Source: CBFFRJ01 sp965644225 (lineage in GTDB: Bacteria; Pseudomonadota; Gammaproteobacteria; Enterobacterales; Enterobacteriaceae). From it: 64,000 nt of DNA. The translations under genes were made by a program, and so were the position numbers. Positions within the stretch are counted from its first letter, which is position 1; the number at the start of each line of letters is the position of its first letter. This document shows, piece by piece, positions 53,689-63,013 of this stretch. The notes below the pieces were generated by a model. That model saw nothing but the letters and a program-made list of their open reading frames with translations. It was not told the DNA's origin and did no database searches. The stretch spans positions 1-64,000 of the forward strand of contig NZ_CBFFRJ010000003.1 in the NCBI RefSeq assembly GCF_965644225.1, written 5' to 3'.

Positions 53689-55968
53689 ATGGACGACCAA
53701 CTAAAACAAAGTGCCCTCGATTTCCATCAGTTTCCCCAGCCGGGGAAAATCCAGGTTTCTCCAACGAAGCCCCTTGCCACACAGCGTGACCTTGCGCTGG
53801 CCTACTCCCCAGGCGTTGCCGCGCCTTGCCTTGAAATCGCCAAAGACCCGCTGGCCGCTTACAAGTACACCGCGCGCGGCAATCTGGTTGCGGTGGTGTC
53901 CAATGGCACTGCAGTTCTGGGGCTGGGGAATATCGGTGCGCTTGCCGGTAAGCCAGTGATGGAAGGGAAAGGGGTTCTGTTTAAGAAATTTGCCGGCATT
54001 GATGTGTTCGATATTGAAGTTGACGAACATGATCCAGATAAGCTCATTGACGTGGTTGCTGCACTGGAGCCAACTTTTGGCGGCATCAATCTGGAAGATA
54101 TTAAAGCGCCCGAATGCTTCTATATTGAAGCCAAATTGCGTGAGCGCATGAACATCCCGGTATTCCACGATGACCAGCATGGCACGGCCATCATCAGTAC
54201 AGCCGCAATCCTTAACGGTCTGCGGGTGGTCGAAAAAAACCTCTCCGACGTCAGCATGGTAGTTTCCGGTGCCGGGGCGGCAGCGATTGCCTGTATGAAC
54301 CTGCTGGTTGCGCTCGGCATGCAAAAGCACAACATCGTGGTGTGTGATTCGAAAGGGGTTATTTACAAAAATCGCGAAGCCAATATGGCGCCGACCAAAG
54401 CCGCCTACGCCGTGGATGACGATGGAAAACGCAGCCTGGCGGATGTGGTGGACGGCGCGGATATCTTCCTGGGTTGCTCGGGGCCGAAAGTACTGACGCC
54501 GGAGATGGTCAAAAAAATGGCCCGTCAGCCGCTTATTCTCGCGCTGGCAAACCCGGAGCCGGAGATCCTGCCGCCGCTGGCAAAAGAAGTGCGACCAGAT
54601 GCCATTATCTGTACCGGGCGCTCCGATTATCCAAACCAGGTGAACAACGTATTGTGCTTCCCGTTCATCTTCCGTGGCGCGCTGGATGTCGGCGCAACCG
54701 CCATTAACGAAGAGATGAAACTGGCGGCGGTGCATGCAATTGCCGAACTGGCGCATGCTGAACAGAGTGAAGTTGTCGCCTCGGCTTACGGCGATCAGGA
54801 TCTGAGTTTTGGCCCGGACTATCTGATCCCTAAACCCTTTGACCCGCGCCTGATCGTTAAGATTGCGCCAGCGGTGGCGAAAGCGGCAATGGATTCGGGA
54901 GTGGCGACGCGTCCTATCAAGGATTTCGATGCCTATGTGGATAAACTCACCGAGTTTGTCTACAAAACCAACCTGTTTATGAAGCCCATTTTCTCCCTGG
55001 CGCGTAAGGATCCAAAACGTGTTGTGTTGACAGAAGGGGAGGAGCCTCGTGTTCTGCATGCCACTCAGGAGCTGATTTCACTGGGGCTGGCAAAACCTAT
55101 TCTGATTGGCAGACCTGGCGTGATTGAAATGCGGCTTCAGAAGTTGGGGCTGCAAATCCGTCCGGGGGTGGATTTTGAAATCGTTAACAATGAATCTGAC
55201 CCGCGTTTTAAAGAGTACTGGACGGAATATTTCGCCATTATGAAACGCCGGGGCATTACTCAGGAGCAGGCACAGCGGGCGGTCATCAGCGACACCACCG
55301 TGATTGGCGCGATCATGGTTCATCGCGGTGAAGCGGATGCGATGATCTGCGGCACCATCGGCGACTACCATGAACACTACAGCGTGGTGCAGGAGATCTT
55401 TGGCCACCGTGAAGGCGTGCATGCCGCAGGGGCAATGAATGCCTTGCTGCTGCCCAGCGGTAACACCTTTATTGCCGATACCTATGTCAACGAGGATCCC
55501 AGCGCAGAGCAACTGGCGGAAATTACGCTGCTGGCGGCGGAAACGGTGCGCCGCTTTGGTATTGAACCGCGCGTTGCGCTGCTGTCTCACTCCCAGTTTG
55601 GTTCGTCGAAATCCCCGTCAGCCGTCAAAATGCGCGACACTCTGGCGCTGGTCCGCGAACGGGCGCCTGATTTAATGGTTGATGGAGAGATGCACGGCGA
55701 TGCGGCGCTGGTGGAAAGCATTCGCCATGAACGGATGCCGGACAGTCCGCTGAAAGGTTCAGCCAATATTCTTATTATGCCGAATGTGGAAGCGGCGCGG
55801 ATTAGTTACAACTTACTGCGTGTTTCCAGCTCCGAGGGGGTAACGGTTGGACCGGTATTAATGGGGGTGGCCAAGCCAGTGCACGTACTTACGCCAATTG
55901 CCTCGGTAAGGCGCATTGTCAATATGGTGGCCCTGGCGGTGGTGGAGGCGCAGACTCAGCCGCTGTGA
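53689..55968 (+). CDS. maeB: NADP-dependent malic enzyme (malate dehydrogenase, decarboxylating)
   Basis: 759 residues, as in E. coli MaeB. The N-terminal ~430 residues are the malic-enzyme part, with LAYSPGVAAPCLEIAKDPLA, the metal and catalytic region IPVFHDDQHGTAIISTAAIL, and Rossmann motif MVVSGAGAAAIACMNLLVAL. The C-terminal ~330 residues are a phosphotransacetylase-like domain (DAMICGTIGDYHEHY) that regulates the enzyme through acetyl-CoA. It converts malate to pyruvate with NADPH formation. GAAAGGAA ribosome site. Confidence 0.96.
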   Translation: MDDQLKQSALDFHQFPQPGKIQVSPTKPLATQRDLALAYSPGVAAPCLEIAKDPLAAYKYTARGNLVAVVSNGTAVLGLGNIGALAGKPVMEGKGVLFKKFAGIDVFDIEVDEHDPDKLIDVVAALEPTFGGINLEDIKAPECFYIEAKLRERMNIPVFHDDQHGTAIISTAAILNGLRVVEKNLSDVSMVVSGAGAAAIACMNLLVALGMQKHNIVVCDSKGVIYKNREANMAPTKAAYAVDDDGKRSLADVVDGADIFLGCSGPKVLTPEMVKKMARQPLILALANPEPEILPPLAKEVRPDAIICTGRSDYPNQVNNVLCFPFIFRGALDVGATAINEEMKLAAVHAIAELAHAEQSEVVASAYGDQDLSFGPDYLIPKPFDPRLIVKIAPAVAKAAMDSGVATRPIKDFDAYVDKLTEFVYKTNLFMKPIFSLARKDPKRVVLTEGEEPRVLHATQELISLGLAKPILIGRPGVIEMRLQKLGLQIRPGVDFEIVNNESDPRFKEYWTEYFAIMKRRGITQEQAQRAVISDTTVIGAIMVHRGEADAMICGTIGDYHEHYSVVQEIFGHREGVHAAGAMNALLLPSGNTFIADTYVNEDPSAEQLAEITLLAAETVRRFGIEPRVALLSHSQFGSSKSPSAVKMRDTLALVRERAPDLMVDGEMHGDAALVESIRHERMPDSPLKGSANILIMPNVEAARISYNLLRVSSSEGVTVGPVLMGVAKPVHVLTPIASVRRIVNMVALAVVEAQTQPL

Positions 55969-56059
55969 TCTTCACTGGGAATTGACTGACGTGATGTCTG
56001 CGATCGTCGGTGTATTTGAGGTTGTTCAGAGCCTGATGGCTCAGGCTCTGAACAGGTGT

Positions 56060-57331
56060 TTATGTTTTCTGATAAGACGTGGCTGTTGTCAGGCACGAAG
56101 GGCAGACAAACCCGTAGAGCATCCCTTCCGCAAGTTCATCAATATCCTCGTAACTTATCTGCGCCAGAAACATCATCGTTTGCGCGCATTCAGGGCATTT
56201 CGGGTACTGCGCATCCTGAACCCAGGCTGGATGTCCGCCAAGTTGGGAAAAAGTGGTAGGTAAAAATTGATCGGCGGCGAACAGCGGCAGACGAGGTTCA
56301 CCAGGGTGCAGGCTATTCTCCGGGAGTCTCACCCAGTCGGCAGAATGCTTTTTGGCCAGCATTGAGGGTTTATTTTCGTCAAACCAGCGTGCCTTCCCTT
56401 GCGCATCAATCTTTGCGAAAACAGTGTCATATGCTGTACAGCACTCGCAGGTCAGGATCAGAATATGACCTGGCCAGGCACCGGCGCTAAGACCGACAGC
56501 GCCTGGCGCAACGTCAAACAGGTGGATCAGCGGCAACGAACAGTGGGGGCAGTTTTCGCCAGACCCGGTGACGGCACGAAAAACGGTGGGTTGTTCTGGC
56601 GCCTGTTTTACCAGCTGGGTACATTGCGGGAAATAAAGATCGCGCCGGTGGCCTTCTTCTGTCAGTTCCCAACCTGCCTCGTGCGCGTAGTGATGAGGCG
56701 GGACATACAGTGAATCGCACCACAAAGGCGGTGCCTGCCGCCACTGATTAAAGCGCTCAACCACAACGTCATCGCCAATCCAGGCCAGAGTGATAAGGAG
56801 CCAGTTACGGTTTTCGTCATCGGTTTCAACCCGCTGTAAAAGCACATCCCTTACGTCTGGCGGCGCCCGGTGAAAAGGCAGGGCCGAACAGAAATCAACA
56901 TTATCGTCAGCAATCCATTTGCGTAAGCAGGTATCCAGATTTGCCTCTGTAAATGCAGCCAGACAGGTACAAATCTCCTGAGCGACATCATGTGAACCGG
57001 TATTGAAAAGCGTTTGCGCATAATTGGCCATGCGCAGACTCTCATCCACAGAGAGTCGTTTATAGAGCATATCGGTTGGAACAGGGCAGGGAACCTGGTG
57101 AATTAACGGATCGTTTTCCCGCGGCTCATGTACTAATTTTAACATTTGCACCGGGTCAGTCAGTCCGCTGAAGACGTTAATGGTTTTTCTGTTTTTCTTT
57201 ATAAACTCGTCATGCTCTTGCCGTCTGCGCGCATTGACGCAGGGCATGCAAAACCCCTCCGTTCTGGCTGCCGTTGCCGGCAGGATCAGGTGCGAACATT
57301 GCGGATTTTTACAGGAAATACGTTCATCCAT
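56060..57331 (-). CDS. Unrecognised cysteine-rich protein, possibly DUF1963/YwqG-related
   Basis: 423 residues from ATG 57331 (GGAG at 9 bp); an ATG at 57346 would add five. I do not recognise the family with certainty. There are three paired-cysteine sites: an N-terminal zinc-ribbon-like CKNPQC...CMPC (about 7-31), CPHC with CECC (about 261 and 295), and CPEC with CPSC (about 379 and 410). The segment SQLGGHPAWVQDAQYPKCPE followed by TMMFLAQISYEDI resembles the conserved core of DUF1963/YwqG proteins. There is no signal peptide or membrane helix. It starts 22 bp after the hemF stop, so it is probably the last gene of amiA-hemF. It occupies the place of the eut operon of E. coli. Confidence 0.75.
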   Translation of the reverse strand: MDERISCKNPQCSHLILPATAARTEGFCMPCVNARRRQEHDEFIKKNRKTINVFSGLTDPVQMLKLVHEPRENDPLIHQVPCPVPTDMLYKRLSVDESLRMANYAQTLFNTGSHDVAQEICTCLAAFTEANLDTCLRKWIADDNVDFCSALPFHRAPPDVRDVLLQRVETDDENRNWLLITLAWIGDDVVVERFNQWRQAPPLWCDSLYVPPHHYAHEAGWELTEEGHRRDLYFPQCTQLVKQAPEQPTVFRAVTGSGENCPHCSLPLIHLFDVAPGAVGLSAGAWPGHILILTCECCTAYDTVFAKIDAQGKARWFDENKPSMLAKKHSADWVRLPENSLHPGEPRLPLFAADQFLPTTFSQLGGHPAWVQDAQYPKCPECAQTMMFLAQISYEDIDELAEGMLYGFVCPSCLTTATSYQKT

Positions 57332-57352
57332 GCCGTCGTGCTCCATGCCGGA

Positions 57353-58255
57353 TTACACCCAGTCTCTTACCTTAATAAATTCACTCAACGCCGCTTCCGG
57401 GCTGCTTTCTTCTGGCTGATAGTTATATTCCCAGCGTACCAGCGGCGGCATCGACATCAGGATTGACTCCGTGCGGCCACCGGTTTGCAGGCCAAACAGC
57501 GTACCGCGATCCCACACCAGATTGAATTCCACATAGCGACCCCGGCGATAGAGCTGGAATTCACGTTCACGCTCGCCATAAGGCATTGCTTTACGACGTT
57601 CGACAATCGGCAAATATGCATCGGTATAACCCTCGCCCACCGCCTGCATAAAAGCAAAACAGGTGTCGAAGTCCGGCGTATTGAGGTCGTCAAAAAACAG
57701 CCCGCCAATACCGCGCTGTTCATTGCGGTGTTTCAGATGGAAATAGTCGTCACACCATTTTTTATAACGTGGGTAGATCTCTTCGCCGAACGGCTGGCAC
57801 TGGTCGCGAGCGGTCTGATGCCAGTGAATCGCGTCCTCTTCAAAACCATAGAACGGGGTTAAATCAAAACCGCCGCCAAACCACCAGACCGGATCGGCAC
57901 CCGGTTTTTCGGCGATGAAAAAACGCACGTTGGCATGGCTGGTCGGAATAAAAGGATTACGTGGATGCACGACCAGTGACACCCCCATAGCTTCGAAACT
58001 GCGTCCGGCGAGTTCCGGGCGATGCGCTGTTGCCGAGGCAGGCAGCGCCAGACCGGTGACATGCGAGAAATTCACGCCCGCCTGCTCAAAGATATTGCCA
58101 TCGCGCAGTACCCGGCTGCGTCCGCCGCCGCCCTCGCTGCGCTGCCAGTTATCTTCAATGAAGTCCACACCGTCAATGGCAGAGAGTTTCTGGCAAATAT
58201 CATCCTGCAATTTCAGCAGAAAGGCTTTTACATCATGAGTGTCAGGAAGGGTCAT
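57353..58255 (-). CDS. hemF: Oxygen-dependent coproporphyrinogen-III oxidase
   Basis: 300 residues (299 in E. coli). It decarboxylates two propionates of coproporphyrinogen III aerobically in heme synthesis. Conserved blocks are HRPELAGRSFEAMGVSLVVH, GGGFDLTPFYGFEEDAIHWH and YVEFNLVWDRGTLFGLQTGG. The ATG overlaps the amiA stop by one base (TGATG), an arrangement conserved in enterics. Confidence 0.97.
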   Translation of the reverse strand: MTLPDTHDVKAFLLKLQDDICQKLSAIDGVDFIEDNWQRSEGGGGRSRVLRDGNIFEQAGVNFSHVTGLALPASATAHRPELAGRSFEAMGVSLVVHPRNPFIPTSHANVRFFIAEKPGADPVWWFGGGFDLTPFYGFEEDAIHWHQTARDQCQPFGEEIYPRYKKWCDDYFHLKHRNEQRGIGGLFFDDLNTPDFDTCFAFMQAVGEGYTDAYLPIVERRKAMPYGEREREFQLYRRGRYVEFNLVWDRGTLFGLQTGGRTESILMSMPPLVRWEYNYQPEESSPEAALSEFIKVRDWV

Positions 58256-59127
58256 CAGCGTTTCGTCGAATGGGCTTTATGATTGTCGAACCAGTTAAAG
58301 TAACTGATTACACCGGAGGCAATAGCATTGGCAATTTTTTGTCGAAATGCGGTCGTGCCGAGCAATTTTTCTTCTTGCGGGTTGGTGATAAACGAGGTTT
58401 CAACCAGCACCGAAGGAATGGAGGGCGATTTTAGCACCACGAAAGCGGCCTGCTCAGTGTTGCGGCTATGCAGGCGATGAACGGGCTTAATCTGGCGCAA
58501 AATATGTGAGCCCAGCGTCAGGCTGTTCTTTATGGTATCGGTCTGCACAAGATCGAACAGCACCTGTTGCAGCAAATGGTCTTTATCTTTGGCTTTTTTA
58601 CCCGCAACGTCATCGGCGGCGTTTTCGCGATCGGACAAGTACTTTGCCATTGCGCTACTGGCCCCGCGATTGGATAAGGCAAACACCGAAGCGCCTGCCG
58701 CACTGGGGTTTGTAAAGCCATCCGCATGGATCGACATAAACAGATCTGCGCCGTGCTGATGGGCAATTTCCACGCGATCGTACAGGGGAATAAAGGTATC
58801 CCCGGATCGCGTCAGTCGGGCATCAATCCCCTGGTTGCGCAGCAGAGTACGGACGTTTTTAGCTATCGCCAGCACCACGTGCTTCTCTTTCGAACCATTA
58901 CTACCAATTGCGCCGGTATCAATACCGCCATGGCCTGGATCCAGTACCACGATACGTCTGGCGCTGGTCTTTTTGGCTTTCACCTTACTATGACCGTTGC
59001 TGGTTTTAAGGGATGTCTCTTCTTTTGCGATGGCGTGTGACATGCCGGTCAGCGTTAAAGCGGCGAGGCCTGCTTTGAGGATCTGACGGCGCGAGGTGAG
59101 TATTTTTAAAGGTTTTGAAGTGCTCAT
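58255..59127 (-). CDS. amiA: N-acetylmuramoyl-L-alanine amidase AmiA
   Basis: 290 residues from ATG 59127 (289 in E. coli). The N-terminus carries a twin-arginine signal (TSRRQILKAGLAALTLTGMS, cut after AIA), so the folded enzyme is exported by Tat. It is a zinc amidase: DPGHGGIDTGAIG, the Zn-ligand glutamate/histidine region DRVEIAHQHGADLFMSIHAD, and VETSFITNPQEEKLLGT. It splits septal peptidoglycan on activation by EnvC. It heads the operon with hemF. Confidence 0.96.
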   Translation of the reverse strand: MSTSKPLKILTSRRQILKAGLAALTLTGMSHAIAKEETSLKTSNGHSKVKAKKTSARRIVVLDPGHGGIDTGAIGSNGSKEKHVVLAIAKNVRTLLRNQGIDARLTRSGDTFIPLYDRVEIAHQHGADLFMSIHADGFTNPSAAGASVFALSNRGASSAMAKYLSDRENAADDVAGKKAKDKDHLLQQVLFDLVQTDTIKNSLTLGSHILRQIKPVHRLHSRNTEQAAFVVLKSPSIPSVLVETSFITNPQEEKLLGTTAFRQKIANAIASGVISYFNWFDNHKAHSTKR

Positions 59128-59339
59128 ACGGTCAGTCTTATTATCCATGGTCCCTGGTGTTATATCGTATCGTCCTGGCCGTTACGACAATCCTTCTTAA
59201 TAAAAGTTTTACTTTTCATTTCAATGCATGACAGAGTGACATTATGCCATTTCCCCATCTCTATTTCGCCGGATATTGGCGGCAGCGGCCGTTCGCGCCA
59301 TAATCATCAGCAATACAGTTAAAAAGGGGCAAGCAAACC

Positions 59340-59765
59340 ATGGAGATACGCGTTTTTCGCCAGGAAGATTTTGAAGAAGTGGTTACTCTGTGGGAGCGCT
59401 GCGAGCTGTTGCGCCCTTGGAACGATCCTGAGATGGACATTGAGCGTAAAATCAATCACGACGTGAGTCTTTTTCTGGTTGCCGAAGTCAACGGCGAAGT
59501 GGTGGGAACAGTGATGGGCGGCTACGACGGTCATCGTGGTTCGGCTTATTATCTTGGCGTCCATCCTGAGTTTCGTGGGCGGGGTATCGCGAACGCGCTA
59601 TTAAGCCGCCTTGAGAAAAAATTGATTGCCCGTGGTTGCCCGAAAATTAACATCATGGTGCGCGAAGATAACGACGTGGTGCTTGGTATGTACGAGCGAC
59701 TGGGCTATGAGCATACGGATTCGCTGAGTTTAGGTAAGCGCCTGATTGAAGATGAAGAATATTGA
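59340..59765 (+). CDS. ypeA: GNAT-family acetyltransferase YpeA
   Basis: 141 residues, as in E. coli YpeA. The acetyl-CoA-binding motif A is YLGVHPEFRGRGIANALLSR (about 80-99), and NDVVLGMYERLGYEH is motif B. The acceptor is not known. Divergent from amiA, with a 212-bp intergenic region. Confidence 0.93.
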   Translation: MEIRVFRQEDFEEVVTLWERCELLRPWNDPEMDIERKINHDVSLFLVAEVNGEVVGTVMGGYDGHRGSAYYLGVHPEFRGRGIANALLSRLEKKLIARGCPKINIMVREDNDVVLGMYERLGYEHTDSLSLGKRLIEDEEY

Positions 59766-59804
59766 TTATCTCCCTGCCGCGGTGTGCGGCAGGGGCACTG
59801 CCTG

Positions 59805-60803
59805 TTAATGCTCAATGCGAGCTGTTATCTCTGAAATATCGGCCTGACTAAACGTAATATTGCTGTCCTGGTTCGTATCCTTCAGGATCTTTTGCGCAAT
59901 GGCTTCGGTAACCGGGGCGATAATATTAAAATGATCGCCGCCCGGTATTTTAACTGCTTTGAAAGGGATGTTCGCGCTGTCTGCCAGCCTGGCAATGTTA
60001 TTGAATGCGGTCCAGTAACTTTCCTCACCTTCAAAGTACCAGGTCGGTTTTTTTATCGACTTTATAAAGGTAGCCGGAGAGCGCAGGCTGAACTCCTGAT
60101 CTGTTTTTTCGAAAGGCACTGGCACCATCATCTTGCCACCTTCAACCCGGGCTTTTAGATCTGGTACGGCCCCAAGGCTAAAACAGGCGCGGAATTTGTC
60201 GCTGTACTCACAGGCCAGTAAGACCCGCGTGCCGCCAGTGCTGTGCCCGGCAAGATAGATGCGTTGTGGATCAACCCAGGGCTGTTGGGTCAGCCAGTCA
60301 TAGGCCGCTTCAATATCCTCTAACTCGCCATAGAACATTTCGTATTTTCCGGGGTTGTTATCTTCACCACGGAAACTGGGCACCATTTCGACGATACCTG
60401 CTCTGCGAAATGCGCTGCCGCTTTGGTCGTTATCTCTGCTCTGCGGCACCCAGAAATAATCACTGTCGCTGAGCCCGCCGTAGCCGCCATGTATCCAGAT
60501 AACGGCCGGGTGACGTTTGCCATCTTTGGGATCGGGGGTGACATAAGCCGCCATCTGGCCGGGTTTGCCTGGATACTGCGTCAGTATATAAGTGCCTTTC
60601 GGCGGGGTTTCGAAGTTGCCGGAGTCGGTAAAACTTTTCTCAACAATGTTGGTCGTAAAGCCGTTACGCGCTTCACGCAGCGACTGATTACTGACATTTA
60701 CCTGATGACCCGTGTCCGGAATTTCGATAACTTCTACGGCTTCGCCGCAGGCAACAACAGAAAATAATGCGCCCGCAAGCAGACCACTGCGAAGAAAATG
60801 CAT
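59805..60803 (-). CDS. Putative lipoprotein alpha/beta hydrolase (prolyl oligopeptidase/acyl-peptidase-like)
   Basis: 332 residues from ATG 60803, with AGGACAGGACG upstream. The N-terminus MHFLRSGLLAGALFSVVAC has a hydrophobic core ending in a lipobox-like VVAC, so Cys19 may be lipidated. The hydrolase fold shows the oxyanion stretch HPAVIWIHGGYGGLSDSDYF, the nucleophile elbow YLAGHSTGGTRVLL, and the histidine in KIPGGDHFNIIAP, which resembles peptidase S9-type enzymes. It is inserted, on the opposite strand, between ypeA and yfeZ, which are neighbours in E. coli. Substrate is unknown; it may be a cell-envelope esterase or peptidase. Confidence 0.82.
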   Translation of the reverse strand: MHFLRSGLLAGALFSVVACGEAVEVIEIPDTGHQVNVSNQSLREARNGFTTNIVEKSFTDSGNFETPPKGTYILTQYPGKPGQMAAYVTPDPKDGKRHPAVIWIHGGYGGLSDSDYFWVPQSRDNDQSGSAFRRAGIVEMVPSFRGEDNNPGKYEMFYGELEDIEAAYDWLTQQPWVDPQRIYLAGHSTGGTRVLLACEYSDKFRACFSLGAVPDLKARVEGGKMMVPVPFEKTDQEFSLRSPATFIKSIKKPTWYFEGEESYWTAFNNIARLADSANIPFKAVKIPGGDHFNIIAPVTEAIAQKILKDTNQDSNITFSQADISEITARIEH

Positions 60804-60934
60804 AATGACGTCCTGTCCTGGATAAGGTAGCGACATTATAGGCACGAGATTACCGTAGCGTCAGGCTGGAATTGGATAACGTGAATGTGAAAAGAGGGGA
60901 AGTAAACACATGCTGCTTTTTACCGGGTGCGAAT

Positions 60935-61372
60935 ATGTACTCTCCCGCTGATTACGACAGTGATGGTCGGTTGCGACTGCCGTTTTTATTCTGGCCCGTT
61001 TTGTTGCTCCAGGCACGTACCTGGTTTCTTTTTGTCATGGCTGCTGCATCGCGCGAGCAGGGCAACGCGCTGCTGACCCTTTTTTATCCCGATCACGATA
61101 CCTTCTGGTGGGGGTTGCTGCCCGGCATTCCGGCGGTGCTGGCATTTTTACTCTGTGGGCGCAGGCAGGTTGTACCTCGTCTGTGGCGGTTGATGCGTCC
61201 GCTGCTTATCCTCGCGCAAATCGTGCTGCTCGCCTGGCAGCCAGTATTATGGCTATCAGGCGAAACCGTCACCGGGATTGGCGTTGCGCTGGTGGTGGCG
61301 GATGTTGTTGCCCTGGGGTGGTTGCTTACCAATCCCCGGTTCCACGCCTGTTTTCATCCGGTTGAACATTGA
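60935..61372 (+). CDS. yfeZ: DUF2919 inner-membrane protein YfeZ
   Basis: 145 residues from ATG 60935, homologous to E. coli YfeZ (151). It has about four membrane helices, with RLRLPFLFWPVLLLQARTWF near the N-terminus and a conserved VVADVVALGWLLTNPR at the end. The start is uncertain: this ATG has a poor ribosome site, and in-frame GTG codons near 60881 could add 18 residues. Function unknown. It is 62 bp upstream of yfeY. Confidence 0.85.
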   Translation: MYSPADYDSDGRLRLPFLFWPVLLLQARTWFLFVMAAASREQGNALLTLFYPDHDTFWWGLLPGIPAVLAFLLCGRRQVVPRLWRLMRPLLILAQIVLLAWQPVLWLSGETVTGIGVALVVADVVALGWLLTNPRFHACFHPVEH

Positions 61373-61434
61373 CGGGCACTTTTTGCAGTTCCGGCACTCC
61401 AACAGCCGGTGAATTAATGATAAAGGACGTTACG

Positions 61435-62010
61435 ATGAAATCCCTGCGTTTAAGTGTATGTGTTCTGGCACTGGCTTTATCCGGTTGCTCTACTTTCTCT
61501 TCCATCAACTGGTCGGCGGCGAATCCGTGGAACTGGTTTGGCTCATCAACAGAGGTGAGTGAGCAGGGGGTTGGCGGAATGACGGCCAGTACGGCACTGG
61601 ATGAAAAAGCGATAAGCGATGCGTTGGGAGGGGACTATCGACTGCGCAGCGGTATGAAAACCGATAAGGGCGAGATCATTCGCTATTTCGAGGCGGTGAA
61701 GGATGGAAAAGTCGTACTGATCGTTAACGGCCAGCAGGGCACCGTCAGCCAGATAGATGTGCTCGACAGCAGTATTGCAACAGCGAAAGGGATCAAAATC
61801 GGCACCGCGTTCAGCGAGCTTTACGATAAAGCCTTTGGCCAGTGTGTGGCCGCGACGGGGGATGATACCAACGCCGTGGAGTGTAAAGCGCCGGATAGCC
61901 AGCATATTAGCTTTGTGTTTACCGGCGAATGGCGAGGCCCGGAGGGTTTAATGCCTTCTGACGATACGCTCAAGTCCTGGACGCTGCATAAGATTATCTG
62001 GCGACGCTAA
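61435..62010 (+). CDS. yfeY: RpoE-regulated lipoprotein YfeY
   Basis: 191 residues, as in E. coli YfeY. The signal peptide ends with LALSGC, giving a lipidated Cys19, and the mature protein starts CSTFSSINWSAANPWNWFGS. In E. coli it belongs to the sigma-E envelope-stress regulon; function is unclear. ATG 61435 aligns with the E. coli start. A strong terminator follows between it and yfeX. Confidence 0.92.
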   Translation: MKSLRLSVCVLALALSGCSTFSSINWSAANPWNWFGSSTEVSEQGVGGMTASTALDEKAISDALGGDYRLRSGMKTDKGEIIRYFEAVKDGKVVLIVNGQQGTVSQIDVLDSSIATAKGIKIGTAFSELYDKAFGQCVAATGDDTNAVECKAPDSQHISFVFTGEWRGPEGLMPSDDTLKSWTLHKIIWRR

Positions 62011-62063
62011 TACACCCCCGCTGTTCCTCTCTCAGAACAAAAACGGGTACAATATCCCCAACA

Positions 62064-62093
62064 ATGCCACGGTTGCGTGGCATTCTTTTTTTC
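62064..62093 (+). terminator. Rho-independent terminator between yfeY and yfeX
   Basis: ATGCCACG pairs perfectly with CGTGGCAT around GTTG, followed by TCTTTTTTTC. The T-tract runs directly into the yfeX ribosome site AGGAGGAGCG, so read-through into yfeX would be limited. Confidence 0.88.
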
Positions 62094-62103
62094 AGGAGGA
62101 GCG

Positions 62104-63003
62104 ATGTCTCAGGTTCAAAGCGGCATACTGCCGGAACATTGCCGGGCGGCAGTCTGGATTGAAGCCAGTGTCGTGGGCAGCATGGATGCCCTGCGTGAAG
62201 GCTGTAAGGTATTTATCGATAAACTGGCCGCCATTGAGTCAACCTGGCCGGATGCTGCTGCCGGTGCGGTTGTGGCTTTCGGCAACAGGCTGTGGCGTGA
62301 ACTGAGCGGCGGTGAAGGAGCGCAGGAGCTGAAAGACTTTGCGCCGCTGGGCAAAGGTCTGGCACCGGCCACACAGCATGATGTGCTGATCCATATTCTC
62401 TCTTTGCGCCATGATGTGAACTTCTCCATCGCCCAGGCAGCACTTGCCGCCTTTGGCGATGCGCTTTAAGTCAAAGAAGAGACTCACGGTTTTCGCTGGG
62501 TGGAAGATCGCGACCTTAGCGGTTTTGTCGATGGCACGGAAAACCCGGCTGGCGAAGAAAAGCGTCGCGATGTGGCGGTAATCAAAGACGGTATTGATGC
62601 GGGCGGCAGCTATGTGCTGGTGCAGCGCTGGGAACACAACCTTAAGCAACTGAACCGCATGAGTGTTAGCGATCAGGAGATGATGATTGGCCGCACCAAA
62701 GAGGCTAACGAAGAGATTGATGGTGACGTGCGCCCGGTAACTTCACACCTGAGCCGCGTTGACCTCAAAGAGGACGGTAAAGGCCTGAAGATTGTGCGCC
62801 AGAGCCTGCCGTATGGCACTGCCAGCGGTGTTCACGGTCTCTATTTCTGTGCCTACAGCGCGCGTCTGTATAACATTGAACAGCAACTGCTGAGTATGTT
62901 TGGCGATGCTGATGGCAAGCGTGACGCGATGCTGCGCTTTACCAGACCGGTCACCGGCGGCTACTATTTTGCGCCATCCGTGGAACGCCTGCTGGCGCTG
63001 TAA
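62104..63003 (+). pseudogene. yfeX: YfeX dye-decolorising-type heme peroxidase, interrupted by an in-frame TAA
   Basis: The reading frame from ATG 62104 (behind AGGAGGAGCG) to TAA 63003 is 300 codons, the exact length of E. coli YfeX (299 residues), and aligns along its whole length. Codon 122 (62467-62469) is TAA where E. coli has a GAA glutamate in the CIEVKEE segment. Thus one G-to-T change stops translation at 121 residues, and no frameshift is present. The downstream half, with FVDGTENPAGEEKRRDVAVI (DyP GXXDG-type motif) and SHLSRVDLKEDG, is otherwise intact, so the mutation looks recent. YfeX is a cytoplasmic porphyrinogen/heme peroxidase. A sequencing error is the alternative. Confidence 0.85.
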
Positions 63004-63013
63004 TGGCTTTTTT

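Noticed and set aside
53701..55059. A 452-codon minus-strand frame within maeB
   Set aside because: Antisense to a clear full-length malic enzyme; composition is histidine/arginine-rich as expected of a reverse-complement shadow.
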